Source of the DNA: JANNNF01 sp040385825
GTDB taxonomy: Bacteria > Pseudomonadota > Alphaproteobacteria > Rhodobacterales > Rhodobacteraceae
Direction: 5' to 3'
Assembly (NCBI GenBank): GCA_040385825.1
Contig: JAZKGQ010000006.1
Coordinates: forward strand, 558,001 to 622,000
DNA length: 64,000 nt
Part shown: one piece after another, positions 16,946 to 24,952 of the stretch
How positions within the stretch are numbered: the stretch's first letter is position 1
How the letters are laid out: each line of letters starts with the position of its first letter
Notes under the pieces: model-generated
Databases searched by the model: none
The model's input: the letters and a program-made list of their open reading frames with translations, nothing else
Told to the model about the DNA's origin: nothing
Position numbers and translations under genes: made by a program

Positions 16946-18853
16946 TTACTTCCGCTTGTTGTTGCCCAAATCCTCGAAGTCGGCATCGACGATGTCGTCC
17001 TCGTCAATCGGGCGGGGGTTGTCATCGCCACCGTCGGCTTCGGACTGGCTGGCCTTGTAGATCGCCTCGCCCAGACGCATCGCGGCTTCGGTCAGGTTCT
17101 GGATGGCCGACTTGATCTTGCCGGCATCGTCGGCCTTCAGCGCGTCTTCCAGCGGGACCATCGCAAACTCGATGGATTCCACCGTGGACGGATCGACCTT
17201 GTCGCCATGATCGGCCAGGGATTTCCTGGTCGAGTGCAGCAGGCTTTCGCCCTGGTTCTTGGTTTCCACCAGCTCGCGGCGTTCCTTGTCGGCGTCGGCG
17301 TTGGCCTCGGCGTCCTTGACCATCTTCTCGATCTCGTCATCGCTCAAGCCGCCCGAGGCCTGAATGGTGATCGCCTGTTCCTTGTTGGTGCCCTTGTCCT
17401 TGGCCTTCACCGACACGATGCCGTTGGCGTCGATGTCGAAGGTCACCTCGATCTGCGGCACGCCACGCGGGGCGGGCGGGATCTGTTCCAGATTGAACTG
17501 GCCGAGCATCTTGTTGTCGGCAGCCATTTCGCGTTCACCCTGGAAGCAGCGGATGGTCACGGCATTCTGGTTGTCTTCGGCGGTCGAAAACACCTGGCTC
17601 TTTTTGGTCGGGATCGTGGTGTTGCGGTCGATCAGGCGGGTGAACACGCCGCCAAGCGTTTCGATGCCCAACGACAGCGGAGTCACGTCCAGCAGAACCA
17701 CGTCCTTCACGTCGCCCTGCAACACGCCGGCCTGAATCGCGGCACCCAGGGCCACCACTTCATCCGGGTTCACGCCCTTGTGGGGTTCCTTGCCGAAGAA
17801 CTTGGTCACTTCTTCCAGCACGCGCGGCATGCGGGTCATACCGCCGACCAGAACCACCTCGTCGATGTCATCCTTGGAAACGCCAGCGTCCTTCAACGCA
17901 GCGATGCAGGGCTTGATCGACTTCTTGATCAGATCCTCGACCAGATTTTCCAGCTTGGCGCGAGTCAGCTTGACCACCATGTGCAGCGGCTGGCCGGTGT
18001 TGCGGTCCATGCTGATGAAGGGCTGGTTGATTTCGGTCTGGCTGGCCGACGAAAGCTCGATCTTGGCCTTTTCCGCAGCTTCCTTCAGCCGCTGAAGGGC
18101 CATCTTGTCCAGCGTCAGATCGACGCCGTGTTCCTTTTTGAACTCGTCCGCCAGATAGTTGACGATGCGCATGTCAAAGTCTTCGCCGCCAAGGAACGTG
18201 TCCCCGTTGGTCGATTTCACCTCGAACAGGCCGTCGTCGATTTCCAGTATGGTGATGTCGAAGGTGCCGCCACCAAGGTCATAGACCGCGATGGTTTTCG
18301 TTTCCTTCTTGTCCAGACCATAGGCCAGCGCAGCCGCGGTCGGCTCGTTGATGATGCGCAGCACTTCCAGACCGGCGATCTTGCCTGCGTCCTTGGTGGC
18401 TTGGCGCTGAGCGTCGTTGAAATAGGCCGGAACCGTGATCACAGCCTGAGTGACGGTTTCCCCCAGATAGGATTCAGCGGTTTCCTTCATCTTTTGCAGG
18501 ATGAATGCGGAAATCTGGCTGGGCGAGTATTTCTCGCCGCGGGCTTCGACCCAGGCGTCGCCTGCGCCGCCGCTGACCAGCGTGTAGGGCAGGTTCTTCT
18601 TGTCTTTTGCCAGATCCGCGTCATCAAACCGGCGACCGATAAGACGCTTGACCGCAAAGACAGTGTTGGACGGGTTGGTCACGGCCTGACGCTTGGCAGG
18701 TTGGCCCACCAGACGCTCATTCTCCGTAAAGCCGACAATAGAGGGCGTCGTGCGCGCCCCTTCCGCATTTTCGATCACCCGCGGTTGCGAACCATCCATG
18801 ATGGCGACGCAAGAGTTCGTGGTGCCGAGGTCGATCCCGATGACTTTGGCCAT
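16946..18853 (-). CDS. dnaK: Chaperone protein DnaK (Hsp70)
   Basis: DnaK is the ATP-dependent Hsp70 chaperone. The 635-residue product has the ATPase domain (IGIDLGTTNSCVAIMDG at the start, VPAYFNDAQRQATKDAGKIAGL cut here to VPAYFNDAQRQAT, DLGGGTFDI, VLVGGMTRMPRV), the substrate-binding domain (LLDVTPLSLGIETLGG) and an acidic C-terminus ending DADFEDLGNNKRK. Length is normal for the family. A promoter-like element with heat-shock character lies about 110-135 bases upstream. dnaJ follows in the same direction. Confidence 0.98.
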   Translation of the reverse strand: MAKVIGIDLGTTNSCVAIMDGSQPRVIENAEGARTTPSIVGFTENERLVGQPAKRQAVTNPSNTVFAVKRLIGRRFDDADLAKDKKNLPYTLVSGGAGDAWVEARGEKYSPSQISAFILQKMKETAESYLGETVTQAVITVPAYFNDAQRQATKDAGKIAGLEVLRIINEPTAAALAYGLDKKETKTIAVYDLGGGTFDITILEIDDGLFEVKSTNGDTFLGGEDFDMRIVNYLADEFKKEHGVDLTLDKMALQRLKEAAEKAKIELSSASQTEINQPFISMDRNTGQPLHMVVKLTRAKLENLVEDLIKKSIKPCIAALKDAGVSKDDIDEVVLVGGMTRMPRVLEEVTKFFGKEPHKGVNPDEVVALGAAIQAGVLQGDVKDVVLLDVTPLSLGIETLGGVFTRLIDRNTTIPTKKSQVFSTAEDNQNAVTIRCFQGEREMAADNKMLGQFNLEQIPPAPRGVPQIEVTFDIDANGIVSVKAKDKGTNKEQAITIQASGGLSDDEIEKMVKDAEANADADKERRELVETKNQGESLLHSTRKSLADHGDKVDPSTVESIEFAMVPLEDALKADDAGKIKSAIQNLTEAAMRLGEAIYKASQSEADGGDDNPRPIDEDDIVDADFEDLGNNKRK

Positions 18854-18960
18854 GAGTATATCCCTTTTGCTTCAGGCGATGTGGCGGACGCGGGCCCTGT
18901 GCGGCACCCACGCCGGGGTAAGTGACATTGGACCGTCCGGCCCGCAGTTCTGTCGGGGGT

Positions 18961-18988
18961 ATATAGGCGGCAGGGAGAGGCCGTGCAA
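18961..18988 (-). promoter_or_regulatory. Candidate promoter for dnaK
   Basis: On the minus strand TTGCAC (18988-18983) and CTATAT (18966-18961) are 16 bases apart, with a C-rich stretch before the -10 element. CTTG-type -35 and C-rich/CTATAT -10 boxes are common in alphaproteobacterial heat-shock promoters, so sigma-32 control is plausible. I see no CIRCE inverted repeat in the gap. Confidence 0.45.
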
Positions 18989-19055
18989 CGGTGGCCCCGC
19001 AGAGTCTGACGCGAATTTTCTGCGAACATGATATTTGCATGACAGCCGGGCCGGG

Positions 19056-19877
19056 CTATCTGCGCACGCCCCAACTGGCCGAGGCATACTGGCGGGTGTA
19101 GAATTCCGCCATCAGCCCGATCATCATGCAGACCAGCGCCACCTTCAGCGGGTATTCGATGGACGTGTAGCGCGGGCTGTAGTTCAGAAACATGAAGCCG
19201 CGCCCCTGATCGATCGTGTGGAACAAGGGGTTCCAGTCAAACAGGTTGCGGATGGATGGCGGGGCGGCATTGGCCACGAACATCTTGCCCGAGGCGATCA
19301 TGTTGGCGCGCTGATAGATGGTGGCGATGATCCCCACCACCTCTGGCTGCCAGGGTTTGGCCGCCAGAAACATCATGCCGATGCCGATGCCCGAAAACCA
19401 CGACAGCAGCAGCATGCCCAGCACGCCCAGAGGCTGGTCGATGGTGATGGGGGTAAAGATGGTGTGGTAGAACAGCAAGATCACCAGCGCCGAAAAGATT
19501 TGCAGATACAAGGTGCTGATCGCCGCCGAGGCGATGGCGATGATGGTGTTCATCGGCGCGTGCTGCATCATCGGCGAGGTCGGGCCATCGGCCCCCGACA
19601 CCGCCCCCATCACCTTGGTATGGGTCAGAAACATGAACACGCCCGACATCACATACAGCATGAAATCGCCGCGGATGGCCGACCCGCGCATGCCAAGCAG
19701 ACTGAACATGGTGTAAAAGATAAGCACCATGATCACGGCCTGCACAATGTTCATCACCAGCCCCAATACGGCGTTGCCGTTGGACTTGCGGATGTTGCGC
19801 ACGGATGCGTGAAAGATAAGTTCCAGAATCTCCCATGAAGACCGCAGCCTGGTCTTTCTGACGGTGGGGCGGAACAT
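19056..19877 (-). CDS. ABC-2 type permease for polysaccharide export (KpsM/Wzm-like)
   Basis: The 273-residue product has the six-helix ABC-2 permease pattern: a basic amphipathic N-terminus (MFRPTVRKTRLRSSWEILEL), then hydrophobic segments around residues 40-60, 70-95, 110-135, 140-165, 170-190 and 240-260. This matches the inner-membrane subunits that export capsule or O-antigen. The ATG at 19877 is chosen because upstream in-frame codons add 29 residues unlike the family. No ATPase partner gene is adjacent; the next gene downstream is dnaK. The divergent neighbours cysQ-kdsB and the glycosyltransferases beyond suggest a surface-glycan role. Confidence 0.8.
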   Translation of the reverse strand: MFRPTVRKTRLRSSWEILELIFHASVRNIRKSNGNAVLGLVMNIVQAVIMVLIFYTMFSLLGMRGSAIRGDFMLYVMSGVFMFLTHTKVMGAVSGADGPTSPMMQHAPMNTIIAIASAAISTLYLQIFSALVILLFYHTIFTPITIDQPLGVLGMLLLSWFSGIGIGMMFLAAKPWQPEVVGIIATIYQRANMIASGKMFVANAAPPSIRNLFDWNPLFHTIDQGRGFMFLNYSPRYTSIEYPLKVALVCMMIGLMAEFYTRQYASASWGVRR

Positions 19878-20031
19878 GCGTGGGTCGATCCTTGCCGCTC
19901 GGGTTCTGGCTACAGGTTCTTTTCTGCATACCACGGGAAATCTTGCCGTTCCCTTTACAAACAAGGATAAGGGAAACCGGAAAAACTATCAACAGCCTGT
20001 GCCGCACGGGCCCGTGACCAAAGGACTGCCC

Positions 20032-20826
20032 ATGGATTTCGACCAGTTGATCCCCGTCATCCGCCGTCTGGCGCTGCAAGCCGGCGACCGGATCATGGAG
20101 GTCTACAATGGCCCCGATTTCGAGGTGAAGTCCAAAAGCGATGCCAGCCCGGTGACAGAGGCCGACGAGGCCGCCGATGCGATCATCTCGGCGGGCTTGC
20201 GCGCGGCCTTCCCGGATGTGGTGCTGATCACCGAAGAACAGGCCGACAGCCATGCGCTGACGGCCAGCAGCTTTCTGATCGTGGACCCGCTGGACGGCAC
20301 CAAGGAATTCGTGCAGCGGCGTGGCGATTTCACGGTGAACATCGCCTATGTCGAAAACGGCATCCCCGTGCGTGGCGTGGTCTATGCGCCGGCGCAGGGG
20401 CGGCTGTTCTACACACTGGCCGACGGCACGACGGTTGAGGAAACCGGCGCGCTGGACAAGGCAACCCCCGGCGCGCAGGCCCGCATCGGCGTGTCCTCGC
20501 CCGACAATACCGCATTGATGGTGGTGGCGTCCAAATCGCACCGCGATGCGGCAACCGACGCCTATATCGGCAAATATGCGGTCAAGGACATGAAATCGGC
20601 AGGCAGCAGCCTGAAGTTCTGTCTGGTCGCAACCGGCGAAGCGGACATCTACCCCCGCCTTGGCCGCACGATGGAATGGGATACCGCCGCTGGCGATGCC
20701 GTCTTGCGCGGCGCGGGCGGGCATGTGGTGCGGTTCGATGACCACACCCCGCTGGCTTATGGCAAGCCGGGCTGGGACAACCCGTTCTTCATCGCCTATG
20801 CCCCCGGCGTGACGCTGAAGGCATGA
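20032..20826 (+). CDS. cysQ: 3'(2'),5'-bisphosphate nucleotidase CysQ
   Basis: CysQ dephosphorylates PAP (and PAPS) to AMP, removing the by-product of sulfate assimilation and of sulfotransferases. The 264-residue product shows the inositol-monophosphatase-superfamily metal sites: EEQ after beta strand (LITEEQADSH), DPLDGTKEF (about residue 88) and the C-terminal WDTAAGDAVLRGAGG block. The ATG at 20032 gives the family start MDFDQLIPVIRRLALQAGD. The stop overlaps the kdsB start (ATGA). A sulfotransferase-like gene lies 6 kb downstream in the same direction, which may explain why cysQ is in this block. Confidence 0.93.
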   Translation: MDFDQLIPVIRRLALQAGDRIMEVYNGPDFEVKSKSDASPVTEADEAADAIISAGLRAAFPDVVLITEEQADSHALTASSFLIVDPLDGTKEFVQRRGDFTVNIAYVENGIPVRGVVYAPAQGRLFYTLADGTTVEETGALDKATPGAQARIGVSSPDNTALMVVASKSHRDAATDAYIGKYAVKDMKSAGSSLKFCLVATGEADIYPRLGRTMEWDTAAGDAVLRGAGGHVVRFDDHTPLAYGKPGWDNPFFIAYAPGVTLKA

Positions 20827-21614
20827 GCGTCCTGATCGCCATTCCGGCCCGCTATGCCAGCACCCGCTATCCCGGCAAGCCGCTGGTGTCGTTGAACGGG
20901 CCGGATGGTCCCAAGACCCTGATCCAGCGCAGTTGGGAAGCCGCCTGCCAGGTGCGCGGCATCGACCGGGTGGTGGTGGCGACCGATGACGACCGCATCC
21001 GCGACCATGCCATGGGCTTTGGCGCCGAGGTGGTGATGACCTCGTCCGACGCGCAGAACGGCACCGAACGGGTGGCCGAGGTGGCCGCCCTGCTGCCCGG
21101 TTTCGAGGTTCTGGTGAACCTGCAAGGCGACGCCCCCCTGACGCCCGCCTGGTTTGTCGAAGATCTGGTGGCAGGCCTGCGCGCCGCCCCCGATGCCGAC
21201 ATTGCAACCCCGGTGCTGCGCTGTGATGGCCGTGCGCTGAACGGCTTTCTGGCAGATCGGCGGGCGGGGCGGGTCGGCGGCACGACCGCCGTGTTCGGTC
21301 CGGCAGGGCGGGGGCTGTACTTCTCGAAAGAGGTGATCCCCTTTACCGGCAAGACCTATGCCGACGACGCCCCTACTCCGGTGTTTCACCATGTCGGCGT
21401 CTATGCCTATCGCCCCGCCGCCCTTGCCGCCTATCCTTCCTGGCCCATGGGTCCGCTGGAAACGCTGGAAGGGCTGGAGCAGTTGCGGTTCCTTGAAAAC
21501 GGCCGCCAGGTGCTGTGCGTCGAGGTGCAGGCCCGCGGGCGACAATTCTGGGAACTGAACAACCCCAGCGACGTTCCTACTTTGGAGGCGATGCTTGCAA
21601 ATCAACCGCTGTGA
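20823..21614 (+). CDS. kdsB: 3-deoxy-manno-octulosonate cytidylyltransferase
   Basis: KdsB activates Kdo as CMP-Kdo for lipid A core or capsule assembly. The 263-residue product has the nucleotidyltransferase start AIPARYASTRYPGKPL, the base-binding VVVATDDDRI, the metal-binding LVNLQGDAPL and a C-terminal family segment (FLENGRQVLCVEV). Some family members vary between Kdo and 8-amino-Kdo; this sequence does not settle that. It is coupled to cysQ by a four-base overlap. The isomerase for the same pathway (kdsD) lies at 31374-32348. Confidence 0.9.
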   Translation: MSVLIAIPARYASTRYPGKPLVSLNGPDGPKTLIQRSWEAACQVRGIDRVVVATDDDRIRDHAMGFGAEVVMTSSDAQNGTERVAEVAALLPGFEVLVNLQGDAPLTPAWFVEDLVAGLRAAPDADIATPVLRCDGRALNGFLADRRAGRVGGTTAVFGPAGRGLYFSKEVIPFTGKTYADDAPTPVFHHVGVYAYRPAALAAYPSWPMGPLETLEGLEQLRFLENGRQVLCVEVQARGRQFWELNNPSDVPTLEAMLANQPL

Positions 21615-21706
21615 TGCCGGTTTCGACCCGGTTCGGCCGATTTTCACGGAAAGCTGCGGGTTTTGGCGACAACGCCGTGATCATGCCGCAATGCAGCCAA
21701 GAAGTC

Positions 21707-21735
21707 TTGGAATGTGAACAATCACACAGTAACCT
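21707..21735 (+). promoter_or_regulatory. Candidate galU promoter with an internal 14-base palindrome
   Basis: TTGGAA (21707-21712) and TAACCT (21730-21735) are 17 bases apart, about 52 bases before the galU ATG. The spacer contains TGTGAACAATCACA (21713-21726), a perfect TGTGA-N4-TCACA inverted repeat in a position where a bound protein would block RNA polymerase. The half-sites resemble those of the CRP/FNR superfamily, but the four-base spacer fits FNR-type spacing better than CRP. Confidence 0.45.
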
Positions 21736-21786
21736 TGCGAAGCCGCGCCGACGACCAACGCAGAACCAGAACAAACGAGTGACGCC

Positions 21787-22701
21787 ATGAAACCGAAGAA
21801 AGTTACCAAGGCAATTTTTCCCGTGGCGGGTCTGGGAACTCGTTTCCTGCCGGCCACAAAATCCATTCCCAAAGAGATCATGACCCTGGTGGATCGCCCG
21901 CTGATCCAATACGCGATCGACGAGGCCCGCGCCGCCGGGATCAAGGAATTCATCTTTGTCACCTCGCGCGGGAAATCCGCGCTGGAGGATTACTTTGACA
22001 ACGCGCCCGAACTGGAAAGCGAACTGCGCCGCAAGGGCAAGACCGAACAGCTTGAGGCGTTGAAGGACACCAACATGGACTCTGGCGCCATCGCCTATGT
22101 CCGGCAGAACCGCCCGATGGGGCTGGGCCACGCCGTCTGGTGCGCCCGCCGTCTGATCGGCAACGAACCCTTCGCCGTGCTGCTGCCCGATGACGTGATC
22201 GCCGCCGAAAAGCCCTGCCTGCAGCAGATGATCGAAGCCTATGAACAGACCGGTGGCAACATGGTCGCGGCCATGGAAGTGTCGCCGGAACGCGCGTCCA
22301 GCTACGGCGTGCTGGACATCAGCGAGGACATGGGGTCGATCGTGCAGGCCAAGGGCATGGTCGAAAAGCCGAAGGTCGGCACCGCGCCGTCGAACCTCGC
22401 GGTGATCGGGCGCTATATCCTGACGCCCAAGGTGATGACCAACCTGAACAAGATGAAGGCAGGCGCCGGCGGAGAGATTCAACTGACCGACGCCATCGCC
22501 GCCGAGGTGGACAGCAAGGCCGGGGTCTACGGGTTCCGCTTTCGCGGCCAGCGTTATGACTGCGGATCCAAGGCCGGGTTCTTGCAGGCGACCGTCGCCT
22601 TCGGTCTGGCCCGCCCTGACCTCAGCGAGGAATTCTCGGTCTATCTGCACGACATGATCGCCCTGCAAAAGGCCGCCGCCCCGCAGACCGCCGCGCAGTA
22701 A
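21787..22701 (+). CDS. galU: UTP-glucose-1-phosphate uridylyltransferase
   Basis: GalU makes UDP-glucose, the donor for exopolysaccharide, LPS and osmolyte synthesis. The 304-residue product has the family signatures: FPVAGLGTRFLPATKSIPKE at the start (pyrophosphorylase loop), LVDRPLIQYAIDEA, GLGHAVWCAR and the C-terminal GQRYDCGSKAGFLQATVAF. Length is typical. It begins the run galU-glycosyltransferase, with 15 bases to the next gene, and has its own candidate promoter. Confidence 0.96.
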   Translation: MKPKKVTKAIFPVAGLGTRFLPATKSIPKEIMTLVDRPLIQYAIDEARAAGIKEFIFVTSRGKSALEDYFDNAPELESELRRKGKTEQLEALKDTNMDSGAIAYVRQNRPMGLGHAVWCARRLIGNEPFAVLLPDDVIAAEKPCLQQMIEAYEQTGGNMVAAMEVSPERASSYGVLDISEDMGSIVQAKGMVEKPKVGTAPSNLAVIGRYILTPKVMTNLNKMKAGAGGEIQLTDAIAAEVDSKAGVYGFRFRGQRYDCGSKAGFLQATVAFGLARPDLSEEFSVYLHDMIALQKAAAPQTAAQ

Positions 22702-22716
22702 ACCAAGGGTTCCGCC

Positions 22717-23739
22717 ATGGGCCGTGCCAGCCGCCTGTGGACCGACTATCGCCTGCGCTGGAAACGGCGCAGGTTTCTGGCCCGCGCCTGGCGCAAGCGC
22801 CGCGAGCTGACCGTGCTGCATGACCGCACCGCTACCATTCAGCCCAACCATATCCTCTGCCTGATGACCGTGCGGAACGAATCCGTGCGCCTGCCGTTCT
22901 TTCTGGCGCATCATCGCCGCCTTGGCGTGCAACAGTTTCTGATCGTCGACAACAACAGCGACGATGGCACCACCGCCTATCTTGCCGCCCAGCCCGATGT
23001 GTCGCTGTGGACCACCCCGCACAGCTACAAATCCTCGCGCTTCGGGCTGGACTGGCTGACATGGCTGATGATGCGCCATGGGCATGGCCACTGGTGCCTG
23101 ACGCTGGATGCCGATGAGGCGCTGATCTACCCCCATTGGGAAACCCGCGATCTGCACGCCCTGACCCGCTGGCTGGATGCGCAGGGGCTGGCGTCCTATG
23201 GCACGCTGATGCTGGACATGTACCCCGAAGGCGCGCTTGGCGCGGCGGCCTATACCCCCGGCACCAACCCCTTTGCCGACCTGACATGGTATGACAGCGG
23301 CAACTACACCGTGCAGGTGCAGCCCCGCATGGGCAATCTGTGGATACAGGGCGGCGTGCGGGCGCGCTGCTTTTTCGCCGCCGACCCCCGCCGCGCGCCC
23401 ACGCTGAACAAGACGCCGCTGGTGAAATGGGACCGCCGCTATGCCTATGTCAATTCCACCCACGCCCTGCTGCCGCGCCATCTGAACGAGGTCTACGATG
23501 CAGGCGGCGGGGAAAAACCGTCGGGCATCCTGCTGCACAGCAAATTTCTGAACATCATCGTCGCCAAATCGGCCGAGGAAAAATCCCGCCGCGAACATTT
23601 TGCCAATTCGGGCCTGTATGACAGCTATTACGACAGCGTCATCGCCGACCCTGTGCTGTGGTGCCCAGCCTCGCGCCGCTATGACGGCTGGCGCGGGCTT
23701 GAATCCGTGGGCCTGATGTCACGCGGCGGGTGGGTCTGA
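22717..23739 (+). CDS. Glycosyltransferase family 2-like protein (paralogue 1)
   Basis: The 340-residue product has a basic N-terminal helix (residues 1-30), then a GT-A-type fold: LCLMTVRNESVRLPFFLAHH, FLIVDNNSDDGTTAYL and LTLDADEALIYP, where the DAD-type acidic motif binds metal and nucleotide sugar. This is the Glyco_tranf_2_4 type (PF13704-like) common in Rhodobacterales. Donor and acceptor are unknown. It is about half identical over its whole length with the next gene (23942-24952): compare DMYPEGALGAAAY with DMYPKGPIDAQPY, and SGNYTVQVQ with SGNYSVSRN. It follows galU by 15 bases. Confidence 0.82.
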   Translation: MGRASRLWTDYRLRWKRRRFLARAWRKRRELTVLHDRTATIQPNHILCLMTVRNESVRLPFFLAHHRRLGVQQFLIVDNNSDDGTTAYLAAQPDVSLWTTPHSYKSSRFGLDWLTWLMMRHGHGHWCLTLDADEALIYPHWETRDLHALTRWLDAQGLASYGTLMLDMYPEGALGAAAYTPGTNPFADLTWYDSGNYTVQVQPRMGNLWIQGGVRARCFFAADPRRAPTLNKTPLVKWDRRYAYVNSTHALLPRHLNEVYDAGGGEKPSGILLHSKFLNIIVAKSAEEKSRREHFANSGLYDSYYDSVIADPVLWCPASRRYDGWRGLESVGLMSRGGWV

Positions 23740-23774
23740 CGGCCGGTCCGCCGGATTGACCCGTTTACTTGATT

Positions 23775-23813
23775 CGCCGCACAAAGTAGAGTTTGTGGAA
23801 ATATTATGCGGCG
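23775..23813 (+). other. Nested inverted repeat between the two glycosyltransferase genes
   Basis: Outer arms CGCCGCA (23775-23781) and TGCGGCG (23807-23813) enclose inner arms CACAAA (23780-23785) and TTTGTG (23792-23797). The 202-base gap in which it lies has no gene. It could be an RNA structure in the mRNA leader of the second glycosyltransferase or an operator; it has no T run and is not a standard terminator. Confidence 0.4.
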
Positions 23814-23941
23814 ACACAGCAACAATCCCGCGAAGATGGGGTGCCAGCGGCAAGCGGGGGTGAATTTGGCAATGATTTGTCAAAGATGCAGCCTTAGGCT
23901 GGGCGCAAGCTGATCGTGCAGGACAGATACGGGTAGTCACC

Positions 23942-24952
23942 TTGGGCGTTTTTGAGTCTTACCGGCTTCGGTTGCGGCGCAGGCGTGCGCTTGCCCGGTC
24001 ATGGCTGAAACGCCGTGACCTGAAACCCGTTGCCGACCATACCGCCCTGATCGCCCCCGAGGATGTCTTGTTGCTGGCGACCATGCGCAACGAAAAGGTC
24101 CGCCTGCCGTTTTTCCTGCGCTATTACCGTAACCTGGGGGTCAACCACTTTCTGATCGTCGACAATGACAGCACCGATGGCACCCGCGAATATCTGGCCG
24201 CCCAGCCCGATGTGTCGGTCTGGACCACCAGGGCCAGCTACAAGAACGCCCGCTTCGGGATGGACTGGATCACCGGCCTGCAACGCCGCTTTTGCCATGG
24301 GCATTGGACGCTGACCGTCGATGTGGACGAATTCCTGATCTATCCGTTCTGCGAAACCCGTCCCCTGAAGGCGCTGACCGACTGGCTGGATGCGTCTGCC
24401 ATCCGGTCGTTTTCGGCCATGCTGCTCGACATGTATCCCAAAGGCCCGATCGACGCGCAGCCCTACCGCGAAGGGCAAGATCCGTTCGAGATTGCCACCT
24501 ATTTCGACAGCGGCAACTATTCGGTCAGCCGCAACTGGCGCTTTGGCAACCTGTGGATTCAAGGTGGCCCCCGCGCCCGGCTGTTCTTTACCAACCGCCC
24601 CAAGGATGCGCCTGCGCTGAACAAGGTGCCGCTGGTCAAATGGCAGCGCGAATATGCCTATGAAAGCTCGACCCACATGCTGCTGCCCCGCGGCCTCAAT
24701 CTGGTGTTCGATGAATGGGGCGGCGAAAAGGCCAGCGGCTGCCTGTTGCATGCCAAGTTTCTCGATACCCTGTCGATCAAGGCCGAGGAAGAAATGGCCC
24801 GTGGCGAACATTACGCCGGCAGCCGTGAATACGCCGCCTATATGGAAGGCCTCAGGGCCCACCCCGACATGTGGTGCAAGTGGAGCGAGAAATACATCAA
24901 CTGGCGCCAGTTGGAAATTCTGGGCCTGATGTCCAAGGGGAACTGGGCATGA
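23942..24952 (+). CDS. Glycosyltransferase family 2-like protein (paralogue 2)
   Basis: The 336-residue product is a paralogue of the preceding protein, with LLATMRNEKVRLPFFLRYY, FLIVDNDSTDGTREYL and LTVDVDEFLIYP in the GT-A fold. The start is taken as TTG at 23942, because alignment with paralogue 1 needs the basic N-terminal helix (GVFESYRLRLRRRRALARSW) and no ATG or GTG is available before it. The ribosome binding site (CGGGTAG) is weak. Its stop overlaps the next start by ATGA (24949-24952), so expression of the GT14-type gene is coupled. Confidence 0.82.
   Translation: MGVFESYRLRLRRRRALARSWLKRRDLKPVADHTALIAPEDVLLLATMRNEKVRLPFFLRYYRNLGVNHFLIVDNDSTDGTREYLAAQPDVSVWTTRASYKNARFGMDWITGLQRRFCHGHWTLTVDVDEFLIYPFCETRPLKALTDWLDASAIRSFSAMLLDMYPKGPIDAQPYREGQDPFEIATYFDSGNYSVSRNWRFGNLWIQGGPRARLFFTNRPKDAPALNKVPLVKWQREYAYESSTHMLLPRGLNLVFDEWGGEKASGCLLHAKFLDTLSIKAEEEMARGEHYAGSREYAAYMEGLRAHPDMWCKWSEKYINWRQLEILGLMSKGNWA

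Noticed and set aside
23740..23941. tRNA or known small RNA in the gap between the glycosyltransferases
   Set aside because: No cloverleaf or T-loop sequence is seen; only the nested repeat, reported as such.
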